64,000 bases of DNA, taken from positions 62,001-126,000 of IMG/VR virus record IMGVR_UViG_3300035698_004085. One strand, written 5' to 3'. Within the stretch, counting starts at the first letter, position 1. Every line of letters begins with the position of its first letter. The translations under genes were made by a program, and so were the position numbers. Positions 56,653-63,878 of the stretch are shown in pieces. The stretch comes from a virus. The notes under the pieces were generated by a model that had not been told where the DNA came from, did not search any database, and worked only from the letters and a program-made list of their open reading frames with translations.

Positions 56653-57168
56653 ATGACTAGAGACAAAGAGGTGCTAACTAAAGAAGAGAGCATTGCGAGA
56701 AGTAACGCAAAATATCAGCAACGCACAGACAAAGCTGCTGAGAAGAAAGCGAGAGATCTAGAGAATTCCCACTTGCTTGAGGAAATGGGCTATGAAATTG
56801 TTTACTGGCATCAAATGATTGATCATAGTGAAGACTATCCTGTTATTGATTTTGGTACAGTTTCGTTAGCTTATAAGGTTCACGTACTTACCAATACTTT
56901 TATGGTCTTTTATACAATTAGATCTACCAAGGACTACTTCTCGCGTCCAGTTGCTCGTGAGGAGCTTGCTAGAGGGGTTGAGCAGGGAGCATATGAGGCT
57001 GACAATGGGTTTACCTTCATAGCTGACCAAATGAATTCTAACATTGCTGAGGAGTATTTGGTTAAGCTTTACTTTGCTCAGTTTGTTATGGATAATAAAG
57101 CATTCTTTCCCCCTAAATTTGTCAAGGGGTTTTTGAAATGTCGTGAACTTTATGGGATGGTTAACTAA
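56653..57168 (+). CDS. Unknown protein
   Basis: 171 residues. Charged helical N-terminus (residues 1-40), then an alpha/beta domain (YEIVYWHQMIDHSEDYPVIDF, VHVLTNTFMVFYTIR). Family not recognised. AAAGGAT box upstream. Confidence 0.65.
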   Translation: MTRDKEVLTKEESIARSNAKYQQRTDKAAEKKARDLENSHLLEEMGYEIVYWHQMIDHSEDYPVIDFGTVSLAYKVHVLTNTFMVFYTIRSTKDYFSRPVAREELARGVEQGAYEADNGFTFIADQMNSNIAEEYLVKLYFAQFVMDNKAFFPPKFVKGFLKCRELYGMVN

Positions 57169-57179
57169 GGAGGAATAAA

Positions 57180-57290
57180 ATGACTAACGTAGCAGTAAAC
57201 AAGGATCTAGAAGCTAAGACAGGACTCAAAATGAGATCTCGTAAATTCCCATGTAAGGGTGGTGGCTGCAGACACCATGAAAGCGGTTGA
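57180..57290 (+). pseudogene. Small Cys protein with in-frame TGA
   Basis: ATG 57180 with GGAGGAATAA upstream. 36 codons with CKGGGC then TGA at 57288. The same frame runs on for 31 more codons (YLYYSETDYQ, CEPNPCQKFG) to a TAA at 57382-57384, giving a matching CxxxxC pair. Suggests a nonsense mutation, or UGA readthrough making one zinc-binding protein. Confidence 0.5.
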
Positions 57291-57378
57291 TATTTGTATT
57301 ACAGTGAGACTGACTATCAAATGATTTTTGAGTGTGAACCTAACCCTTGTCAGAAGTTTGGGAGAAAGAGTTATTCTA

Positions 57379-57933
57379 ATGTATAAGAACTACTACAACT
57401 TTTCTTCGTATCAGCATTATACGGCAGATACCTCTTCTCTAGAACGGTTGCTTGGTCCAGATCATAAAAAAATTATAAACGAAGGTGCTAAAGCGTTTTT
57501 AAATCCTAATAAGGAGGAAACTATGTCTGAAAATGAAATTGTATTTTGGGACTGTGATGAGGCGCAAGAGTATCTGACTCATACTAAAATGGACAACGCC
57601 GTTGAATATCACCTTGATGCCCTTGATAATCTCCCTTTGGGTGAGGTTATCAACGTCTTCGGGTTTAAGAAAGAGCGCTTAAGCCCTGAAAATGAACTAG
57701 GACTTGTAGGGGTTTTTGGGGTTCTTGAGTCTTTTCTGGATAACTTAGATGCTAATTATGGAGGAGAAGATTCGGCTGGACCTACGCCTAAGATGATTCA
57801 AGCCGAAAAAGTCTTTATTGAAGCAGTATTAGCTGAATATGAAGTGTGGCGATGCTATTGGAGCGATACTGAAAGGATTGATGTTACAGAATGGGTTACA
57901 AAGAATAGACCTAATTGGCTTGAGCATGAATAG
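57379..57933 (+). CDS. Unknown protein with two possible starts
   Basis: 184 residues from ATG 57379 (GGGAGAAAGAG upstream). A strong internal site (AAGGAGG at 57511-57517, ATG 57523) could also make a 136-residue form. The C-terminal domain is acidic and globular. Family not recognised. Confidence 0.6.
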   Translation: MYKNYYNFSSYQHYTADTSSLERLLGPDHKKIINEGAKAFLNPNKEETMSENEIVFWDCDEAQEYLTHTKMDNAVEYHLDALDNLPLGEVINVFGFKKERLSPENELGLVGVFGVLESFLDNLDANYGGEDSAGPTPKMIQAEKVFIEAVLAEYEVWRCYWSDTERIDVTEWVTKNRPNWLEHE

Positions 57934-58198
57934 ATATTGGGTAAGTTGGTGGAGCGGCAATTACGTAGAAGAGGGTTGTACAGAACCTCCGTTTATGTAT
58001 TGGGTGTCTGGTCAACGTGATAGAGGAGACACTGAGGAGACTGAGAGAGATGAGTGCTCAATTTGCGCTGTGGTTGATTCAGAGTCTAAAGACTCTGTTT
58101 GGGAATTGATAGCTATTCATTTTCCAGATTATGAAGAACGCTTTTGCACATTAAAGCCAAATGACTATGTTCCTGGCAATAGGTTTCCAAAGGAGTGA
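57926..58198 (+). CDS. Unknown Trp/Cys-rich protein
   Basis: 90 residues from ATG 57926, overlapping the previous stop by 8 nt. Many Trp/Tyr (YWVSWWSGNY) and an ECSIC motif. Looks like a phage protein of the small-domain type with a DUF551-like W/C pattern, but I cannot confirm. Confidence 0.6.
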   Translation: MNRYWVSWWSGNYVEEGCTEPPFMYWVSGQRDRGDTEETERDECSICAVVDSESKDSVWELIAIHFPDYEERFCTLKPNDYVPGNRFPKE

Positions 58199-58201
58199 AA
58201 G

Positions 58202-58321
58202 ATGCTTGAGACTATAATTCTAGGGATTTGGCTTGTTGGAATGTATTGTGTTTGTACGTCTTATGGTGAGCCTGAGTATGAGCTTTCAGAGTATGGAAAA
58301 TATTGGGAAAGAATTATGTGA
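58202..58321 (+). CDS. Membrane miniprotein (39 residues)
   Basis: ATG 58202 just after the previous stop (AAAGGAGTG upstream). One helix (IILGIWLVGMYCVC) and an acidic, Tyr-rich tail. Confidence 0.55.
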   Translation: MLETIILGIWLVGMYCVCTSYGEPEYELSEYGKYWERIM

Positions 58322-58327
58322 TTTTAC

Positions 58328-58356
58328 TTGACATTTCTGTTGAAGTAGGTTAAGAT
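58328..58356 (+). promoter_or_regulatory. TTGACA-N17-TAAGAT promoter
   Basis: TTGACA 58328-58333, TAAGAT 58351-58356, 24 nt before the next ATG. Confidence 0.7.
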
Positions 58357-58379
58357 GGGTTTAGAAAGAGAGTTGTAGA

Positions 58380-58589
58380 ATGGAATGTCCAATTTGTAAT
58401 GAAGAACTTGTTTATCAGGATTACTATGGAAGGGTCTTTGCTCGTCAAGATAGTAAAAAGAAGGGTGATATTTTCAAGTGTCCTAATGGAGTATCTCAAG
58501 ACGGATCATGCGATTCAAGCATGTTCTTTGTAGCAGGAGCTTTCTATACGGATGAAACTGGAGAACTTTACGAGGGTTATCCTTGTTAA
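58380..58589 (+). CDS. Small zinc-ribbon-like protein
   Basis: 69 residues. CPIC near the start, and CPNG-GSC later, a typical small zinc ribbon. First gene behind the promoter at 58328. Confidence 0.65.
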   Translation: MECPICNEELVYQDYYGRVFARQDSKKKGDIFKCPNGVSQDGSCDSSMFFVAGAFYTDETGELYEGYPC

Positions 58590-58601
58590 CGGAGAAGAAT
58601 G

Positions 58602-58787
58602 ATGAGTGATTTTACTAAAGGGTCTGTTATGGTTTCAAAAGAGTTGTGTGATAAGCTAATTGCCTCAGAAAGAATTAGAGCCAATAACTTAGAAGACAAG
58701 GTAAGAAGTCTTGAAGAACGGAACCAGAAACTAACTAAGTCGGTAAGTGTCCTTACAAAGTACATCAAGGAGAATGGAGAATGCTAG
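58602..58787 (+). CDS. Coiled-coil miniprotein
   Basis: 61 residues from ATG 58602 (GGAGAAG five bases upstream; an ATG at 58599 is one codon earlier). Helical (LEDKVRSLEERNQKLTKSV). Overlaps the ligase start by 7 nt. Confidence 0.6.
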   Translation: MSDFTKGSVMVSKELCDKLIASERIRANNLEDKVRSLEERNQKLTKSVSVLTKYIKENGEC

Positions 58788-59869
58788 AAACATTATATTC
58801 AAAAGGCAAGAAAGAAGAGATCAGAGTTTGGCGAGTCTGGACAGAAGGAGCTTCAATTCTTTCTGAGCATGGAACTTTAGAAGGCAAGATGCAAATTGAC
58901 GAGAAGATTGCTAAACCTAAGAACGTTGGTAGAGCTAATGAAACGACTCCTGCTCAGCAAGCGGTGAGCCAAGCTGAGTCAATGTGGAAGAAGAAACTTG
59001 ATAAGGGATATTTCCCAAGTATTGAAGAGGCTAAGACTACTAAGGTTTTCTTGCCAATGCTTGCTTCCAAGTTTGAGGATAAGAAGCACAACCTTACTTA
59101 CCCTTGTGATGTTCAACCCAAATTGGACGGAGTAAGGTGCTTGGCATTCTGGGAGGGAGACAAGGTTAAACTGCTTTCAAGAGGAGGCAAGGAGTATAAC
59201 GTTCCTCACCTCAAGAAAGAGCTTGAGAGAGTGTTGACCGATAAAACTCAAGTATTGGATGGAGAGATTTACATTCATGGTGCTTCCCTTCAAGAGGTTA
59301 ATCGTCTTGTCAAGAAGAATCGACCAGAATCTGTAAACCTTCAATATTGGATCTATGATACTTTTTTGATTGACGGAGAAGTTGAGTGGTGGCATACTCG
59401 CTTGTCCGATTTAGAAATGTTCTTTGAGAATTATGAAGGAAGTATATTAGAGCAAACGACAACAACTACAGCACAAGATGAAGCACGAGTTTATGAGCTT
59501 CAAGGGATTTACGTTGAGGCAGGATTTGAGGGAGCTATTGTTAGAGAAGGATCTGCCCCGTATGCTTTGGGCAATCGTTCTTCTAAGCTTCTAAAGGTTA
59601 AGTCGTTCAAGGATGAGGAATTCCCCATTGTCGGATTTGGGGAAGGTGAGGGAAGATTTGAAAGCTGCGTTATCTGGGTTTGCCAAACTCCAGAGGGCAA
59701 AACGTTTAAAGTAGTGCCAAAGGGAACTATTGAACAAAAGAAGAAATGGTTTAGCGAAGCCGAGAAATATATTGACCAGTATCTGAAGGTCAAATTCTTT
59801 TCGTACACAGAGGATAACCTCCCTCAGTTCCCTGTAGGGCTAGACATTAGGCTTGAGGAGGATATGTAA
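58781..59869 (+). CDS. ATP-dependent DNA ligase
   Basis: 362 residues. N-terminal WGR-like part (IRVWRVWTEGASILSEHGT) precedes the nucleotidyl-transferase domain: adenylated Lys in KLDGVR (K114), LDGEIYIHG, YWIYDTF, EGAIVRE and KLLKVK. An OB-type domain follows (VVPKGTIEQKKKW). Seals nicks during replication. Coupled to the neighbours on both sides. Confidence 0.9.
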   Translation: MLETLYSKGKKEEIRVWRVWTEGASILSEHGTLEGKMQIDEKIAKPKNVGRANETTPAQQAVSQAESMWKKKLDKGYFPSIEEAKTTKVFLPMLASKFEDKKHNLTYPCDVQPKLDGVRCLAFWEGDKVKLLSRGGKEYNVPHLKKELERVLTDKTQVLDGEIYIHGASLQEVNRLVKKNRPESVNLQYWIYDTFLIDGEVEWWHTRLSDLEMFFENYEGSILEQTTTTTAQDEARVYELQGIYVEAGFEGAIVREGSAPYALGNRSSKLLKVKSFKDEEFPIVGFGEGEGRFESCVIWVCQTPEGKTFKVVPKGTIEQKKKWFSEAEKYIDQYLKVKFFSYTEDNLPQFPVGLDIRLEEDM

Positions 59870-60168
59870 TGTCTCCTGAATACTTTATGCTTTTGTGGCT
59901 ACTTTTAAGTTTATGCACTACTCCTCTTGCTATGCTAACTGCTTACAAAATGGATTCTTATGCAGATGGAGGCTATCCCCCTGGGAACATTATAAGGGTT
60001 AAAGACGTTGCATATGCCTTTATGTGCTGCCTCGTAACGGGTCCTATCGCTCTAATTCTTTGCTCGATGGTCTGGTTCAGTTGGGGTTTATGGTATTTAT
60101 TCTCAAAAATACCTAAGGATAACTCTGTATTTAAGTTCTTTAATGTGAAAATAATCGAGAAACGCTGA
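59869..60168 (+). CDS. Membrane protein
   Basis: 99 residues with two transmembrane segments (FMLLWLLLSLCTTPLAML and VTGPIALILCSMVWFSW). ATG overlaps the ligase stop. Function unknown. Confidence 0.65.
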   Translation: MSPEYFMLLWLLLSLCTTPLAMLTAYKMDSYADGGYPPGNIIRVKDVAYAFMCCLVTGPIALILCSMVWFSWGLWYLFSKIPKDNSVFKFFNVKIIEKR

Positions 60169-60181
60169 AAGGATATGTAAA

Positions 60182-60382
60182 ATGGGAAATAAGACTTGTA
60201 AGGCTCTAATCGTTGGATCACACAGATACGTTGATAGGCTCTCTATCAGAAATCACGAAGGGCATGATCTAAGACCGGCATTAAGCGAAGCAGGATTCAA
60301 GGAGGAAGAAAAGGTTGTAATTATTACTCAAGAAGAGTATGACTATCTCCTTCTCCAGGAAGCACAAGGACCTTCAGCATGA
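60182..60382 (+). CDS. Unknown small protein
   Basis: 66 residues. Beta start (CKALIVGSHRYV), acidic helical end. GAAAGGATA upstream; overlaps the deaminase start by 4 nt. Confidence 0.55.
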   Translation: MGNKTCKALIVGSHRYVDRLSIRNHEGHDLRPALSEAGFKEEEKVVIITQEEYDYLLLQEAQGPSA

Positions 60383-60900
60383 TTGATCCTCCCAATAGGC
60401 TGACTAAAGATACTATGTTCATGAGTCTCGCTTATCTTACAGCGATGCGCTCGCCTGACGATTCTACAAAGATTGGTGCAGTAGTAGTAGGTCCTGATGA
60501 TGAGGTACGCTCAATGGGCTATAACGGGCTTCCTAGAGGATGTGATGACTTTGATAGTAACCGGCATGAAAAGCCTGAGAAATACTATTGGTTTGAGCAT
60601 TCTGAGAGAAATAGTATATATGCCGCAGCAAGAATGGGAACGCCGTTAAAAGGCTGTAGAATGTATACTCAGGATGTTCCTTGTGCTGATTGTGCAAGGG
60701 CTATTATTCAATCTGGGATAGTAGAGGTTATCGTTCATGAGCAATTTAGCGAGTTTCAAGATAATAATAAATGGGTAGAAAGCAAGTTAAGAACCTTGAC
60801 AATGTTTGACGAATGTGGTATAAGCCTGAGAGAATGGGTAGGCGAGATACCTCAAATGTATGGTAGGAAGAATAACCAGTTTGTTTTTGGAGATGACTAA
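60379..60900 (+). CDS. dCMP deaminase
   Basis: 173 residues. Zinc site HSE (H74, E76) and PCADC (C102, C105); KIGAVVVGPDDEV and YNGLPRGCDD are typical for deoxycytidylate deaminases. Supplies dUMP for dTTP. Works with nrdJ in nucleotide supply. Confidence 0.92.
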   Translation: MIDPPNRLTKDTMFMSLAYLTAMRSPDDSTKIGAVVVGPDDEVRSMGYNGLPRGCDDFDSNRHEKPEKYYWFEHSERNSIYAAARMGTPLKGCRMYTQDVPCADCARAIIQSGIVEVIVHEQFSEFQDNNKWVESKLRTLTMFDECGISLREWVGEIPQMYGRKNNQFVFGDD

Positions 60901-61125
60901 ATGACTTTTATAACGATATTAATGTGGTGGGGAATTCTTGGGTTAATAGGATCACTGTCTTGGGCAGCATTGTCTATTTATGTACAGAGAAAATTTATGT
61001 TTGTCGATTTCTTAATAGCCTTAGTCCTTCTCTCTTCAGGACCTTTAGGAGTTGTTAGTATGATCTGTTCTAGTACCAAAACAGTAATTCAGCATTTTAA
61101 TAAGAAAAGGGAGAAGAGTAAATGA
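60901..61125 (+). CDS. Small membrane protein
   Basis: 74 residues, two transmembrane helices (WWGILGLIGSLSWAAL and FLIALVLLSSGPLGVVS). Starts at the base after the deaminase stop. Function unknown. Confidence 0.6.
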   Translation: MTFITILMWWGILGLIGSLSWAALSIYVQRKFMFVDFLIALVLLSSGPLGVVSMICSSTKTVIQHFNKKREKSK

Positions 61126-61502
61126 TTTATATTATGTGTTTACTAATTAGCGTTAGTGTAGCGGGAGTTGTCTTAGCAATCAAAGCAAAAGACTATTCTC
61201 CAGAGGCAAACGCTGCGTTAGGAGTTGTTGTAGTGTCTAGCATTATCTTGTTTTTCTGTTCTCTGGCGTTTATTTCTAATTATCGAAACAGCGTTAAAAC
61301 AGTACAAGAGAATAAAGCTACTCAACAAACCCTTGACAAATCCAGGGCCAAAGGTTTCACCCAAGAAGCGGAAAGGGTGGAGGCGATTGGCAGGATCATT
61401 GACCATAACAGTAAGTTAGCGACTGCTCAGTACTGGAATAATAATTGGTTCTTTGACTCCATGATTGACGATACTGTTGACAAAATTAAGCCTGTTGAGT
61501 AG
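61122..61502 (+). CDS. Membrane protein with helical cytoplasmic part
   Basis: 126 residues. Two transmembrane helices (YIMCLLISVSVAGVVLAI and VVVSSIILFFCSLAFI) and a basic helical C-terminus. Overlaps the previous gene by ATGA. Function unknown. Confidence 0.6.
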   Translation: MIYIMCLLISVSVAGVVLAIKAKDYSPEANAALGVVVVSSIILFFCSLAFISNYRNSVKTVQENKATQQTLDKSRAKGFTQEAERVEAIGRIIDHNSKLATAQYWNNNWFFDSMIDDTVDKIKPVE

Positions 61503-61561
61503 TTCGTCAACGGTTCGCTAACTCCTTTTTAATTTATTTTCAAACTTTCTTTACATTTTTG

Positions 61562-61590
61562 TTGACAACGCTTTTTGTTGGTGTTAAGCT
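61562..61590 (+). promoter_or_regulatory. TTGACA-N17-TAAGCT promoter with GGGAAAC leader
   Basis: TTGACA 61562-61567, TAAGCT 61585-61590; upstream ctttctttacatttttg matches 46304; GGGAAACC at 61603-61610. Confidence 0.78.
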
Positions 61591-61631
61591 TTATTCAGGA
61601 CAGGGAAACCACAAACAACGGGAGAATCAAA

Positions 61632-61973
61632 ATGAAAAACTCAAAAGTCAAACAATGGTTCTGTATTGGTTGTGATGATGGTCCTTGTCTCAGAAAAGCG
61701 GAGCATCAGCCTTGTGACATACAGTGTCCTTACGCTGAAACCAATAGTCATGAGTGCTCTTGGCAAGAAGTTCCTAAAGGTAAGACTGCCCAACAAGCGG
61801 TGAATAACGCTTTTCATAAGAAATTCGATGAAAGGATAAACATCCCAGAGGAATCTATTAAGTTTATACGAGATGATGAGTGCCTAAGGTGTGGTGGAAC
61901 CGTTGTTTCAGGAGATGAAGCACATCAAGGGTACGACGGCTATCCTTATTGCGAAGACTGTGGAGAGGTTTAA
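61632..61973 (+). CDS. Cys-rich zinc protein
   Basis: 113 residues from ATG 61632 (GGGAGAATC upstream). Several cysteine motifs: CIGC-DDGPC, CDIQC, CLRC, CEDC, so probably two zinc sites. Family not recognised. Confidence 0.65.
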   Translation: MKNSKVKQWFCIGCDDGPCLRKAEHQPCDIQCPYAETNSHECSWQEVPKGKTAQQAVNNAFHKKFDERINIPEESIKFIRDDECLRCGGTVVSGDEAHQGYDGYPYCEDCGEV

Positions 61974-61975
61974 AA

Positions 61976-62239
61976 ATGGCTAACGTAAGTAAATGTGAAT
62001 GTGGTCGTAGGAAGTCTAACTTCTTGAGCAGGTGTAACTCTTGCCAAAAGGTTTGGGACGATGAGCGTATTTCCCAAGCTTTGGCAATAGTTGAGAAAGG
62101 TGTTTGCCCAGAATGCGGTCAAGGGCTTAAGAGAAACCTATCTATTGCCGGTTGGTGGCAATGTAAGCAATTTGGTGCTGAAGGCTTTAGAATCGACGCT
62201 AACAAGCCTTCTTGTAGCTTTCAAACGTTTACTGTTTAA
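61976..62239 (+). CDS. Zinc-ribbon protein
   Basis: 87 residues from ATG 61976. CECGRRKSNFLSRCNSC is a zinc ribbon; CPECG and later CKQ add a second site. Starts 2 nt after the previous gene. Confidence 0.65.
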   Translation: MANVSKCECGRRKSNFLSRCNSCQKVWDDERISQALAIVEKGVCPECGQGLKRNLSIAGWWQCKQFGAEGFRIDANKPSCSFQTFTV

Positions 62240-62251
62240 AGGAGAATCAAA

Positions 62252-62557
62252 ATGAAGAATAAGCATATCCATAGCATGTTTGAAATTCTGGAGGCTGAGC
62301 TTTTTGCTCAAGAGTTGCCCTTGCATTTCTTTGACCGGATTAACAAGGTCAAGAAAGACTTTCAGGAGCGTTGCCTTCAAGATTTGTCAGAATTGAGCGA
62401 AGAAGAAAAAGCCGTTTTGGAAGAGAACATGACAACTAGAGGACGTATCCGCGCCATTAAGTCATATCGTGAGAGAACTGGAGCATCTTTGTCAGACGCG
62501 AAAAGCGTAGTTGACAAGTATTTCTTCGCACTTCTCGAAAAGAACAAGGAGAACTGA
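62252..62557 (+). CDS. Protein with L7/L12 C-terminal-like helix pair
   Basis: 101 residues. The C-terminal 45 residues (GRIRAIKSYRERTGASL, then SDAKSVVDKY) match the helix-turn-helix face of ribosomal protein L7/L12 that docks translation factors. The N-terminus is an unrelated helical part. Might touch the host ribosome or its factors. AAAGGAG upstream. Confidence 0.6.
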   Translation: MKNKHIHSMFEILEAELFAQELPLHFFDRINKVKKDFQERCLQDLSELSEEEKAVLEENMTTRGRIRAIKSYRERTGASLSDAKSVVDKYFFALLEKNKEN

Positions 62558-62560
62558 AAA

Positions 62561-62971
62561 ATGACACAGCTAGTAAACTATGATCAATTGTATATTTCTT
62601 TTAACGAAGGACCGTTTGTGGTTGTAAAAAAAGAAAAGCAGTATAGGATAGAGGAGCAAAGTTGTAAAGACTCTATTAAGTCTTGTTTACCTCATGAGCC
62701 TTCTACTCATAAACTGTTGGATAGTCTAGGGCTAAGCGGGTGGACTCCTGATCCACTGCTGGCTATGAACGTTTGTAACAAGCTGAACGGTCGGTTACCT
62801 CAGAAGTCTGAACAGCTCAAGCTTAAGGATCTCATCAAGGCTGCTCAAGACTTCGTTGAGTATGGAGAAAATGGTGGGCGAGAGGACGGAGACAACGGGC
62901 TTGACTACATCTACTATACGGAGAAGTTTGACGCTCTAAAGGCTGCTGTAAAAGCATTGAAGGAGAATTAA
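62561..62971 (+). CDS. Unknown protein
   Basis: 136 residues, mixed alpha/beta. FVVVKKEKQYRIEEQ strand and a helical C-terminus (FDALKAAVKALKEN). Starts 3 nt after the previous gene. Family not recognised. Confidence 0.6.
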   Translation: MTQLVNYDQLYISFNEGPFVVVKKEKQYRIEEQSCKDSIKSCLPHEPSTHKLLDSLGLSGWTPDPLLAMNVCNKLNGRLPQKSEQLKLKDLIKAAQDFVEYGENGGREDGDNGLDYIYYTEKFDALKAAVKALKEN

Positions 62972-62972
62972 G

Positions 62973-63128
62973 ATGATTATTCGCTGGACGACAAAGCGTG
63001 TATATAAGCATGATGGGGCAAAGCTCGGGTCAGGACTTCGTAAGTGGAAAAGAGTGTTAAAGACTACACTATGGATCTTGTTTATCCCAATCTTTACTAA
63101 AACTGTTGACCCAGGATTTAGGAGGTAA
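62973..63128 (+). CDS. Basic miniprotein with hydrophobic helix
   Basis: 51 residues, ATG 62973 (AAGGAGAAT upstream). Basic first half (GLRKWKRVLK) then hydrophobic (TLWILFIPIF) and basic tail. Possibly membrane-associated. Confidence 0.55.
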   Translation: MIIRWTTKRVYKHDGAKLGSGLRKWKRVLKTTLWILFIPIFTKTVDPGFRR

Positions 63129-63250
63129 TTAAGGTAGACGAACTACTTAAATAACTTTGCCTCAATAAATATAAAATAAGTAACTTTAAGCTAGACAACA
63201 GTGTGTGAAGTATAATATAGTAGATTCAAGAAGCTAAAGGAGCTTAAGCT
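63129..63250 (+). promoter_or_regulatory. Intergenic region with candidate promoter
   Basis: 122 bp with no gene. TATAAT at 63211-63216 preceded by TGTGTGAAG, with no good -35 at 17 nt. AAAGGAG box before the GTG start at 63251. Confidence 0.5.
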
Positions 63251-63592
63251 GTGGAATTAACCTCAAAAATCGCTAGGAAAAAGGTCAATACTGATATGTG
63301 GGCAACGATAATTGATAAATATGCCCAAGATATGAGCCAAGCACCTGAACAAATCGACCCAACTGCTATTCAAATGGGTCAAAGCATTTATGACGGCACT
63401 GGAACAGAATATGTCGTTATTGAGGATGATCCTACCACAACTGATAAAACCGTAATGCCAGCAGACCAATCAGGCTCAGACTTACCAGAAGGAGTCAAGA
63501 CTGTTCAGGATACGGAACTTTCTTCAGAATTCAACGTGCAACCTGCTGAAGGAATAGTAGCAAGCATTGAACCAGAGTTTGTAAGGGGATAA
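63251..63592 (+). CDS. Unknown protein with leader-like N-terminus
   Basis: 113 residues from GTG 63251. N-terminus (SKIARKKVNTDMW, then DKYAQDMSQ) resembles the AQ-type leaders of region 2; the rest is acidic, Pro/Thr-rich and probably unstructured. Confidence 0.55.
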   Translation: MELTSKIARKKVNTDMWATIIDKYAQDMSQAPEQIDPTAIQMGQSIYDGTGTEYVVIEDDPTTTDKTVMPADQSGSDLPEGVKTVQDTELSSEFNVQPAEGIVASIEPEFVRG

Positions 63593-63641
63593 AGAAGATG
63601 TTAAAGCAAAGAGGAATAAGTGAAGAAGGCTTAAAGAGAAT
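63587..63641 (+). repeat. 55-bp direct repeat, copy 1
   Basis: Identical to 63824-63878. Covers the ribosome site and the first codons (MLKQRGISEEGLKR) of the gene at 63598. Confidence 0.97.
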
Positions 63642-63807
63642 AAGTAAGGTTATCGGACAAGCTAGTTCTTCATTTGAAGAGGACCTTGCTAACTTTATAT
63701 GGGAGAGCGACGGAACTAAAGAAGAAATACTACAAGAGCTTAAAGTCGAATATCCAAACGCTACCTTATCACAAATTATGAAAGCCTGGGACGTAGCTTA
63801 CTACTAG
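63598..63807 (+). CDS. Small protein with GISEEGLKR leader
   Basis: 69 residues. Leader MLKQRGISEEGLKRI followed by an acidic helical domain (FEEDLANFIWESDG). Same leader as the next gene, different body, as for the pair at 34434/34817. Confidence 0.65.
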   Translation: MLKQRGISEEGLKRISKVIGQASSSFEEDLANFIWESDGTKEEILQELKVEYPNATLSQIMKAWDVAYY

Positions 63808-63823
63808 CTATTAACTCGTAAGA

Positions 63824-63878
63824 GGATAAAGAAGATGTTAAAGCAAAGAGGAATAAGTGAAGAAGGCTTAAAGAGAAT
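63824..63878 (+). repeat. 55-bp direct repeat, copy 2
   Basis: Second identical copy; ends where the two coding sequences diverge. Confidence 0.97.

Noticed and set aside
57180-57384. Alternative genetic code with TGA as Trp
   Set aside because: TGA ends several well-defined genes (for example kptA at 54216-54218), so the single in-frame TGA is better seen as mutation or local readthrough.
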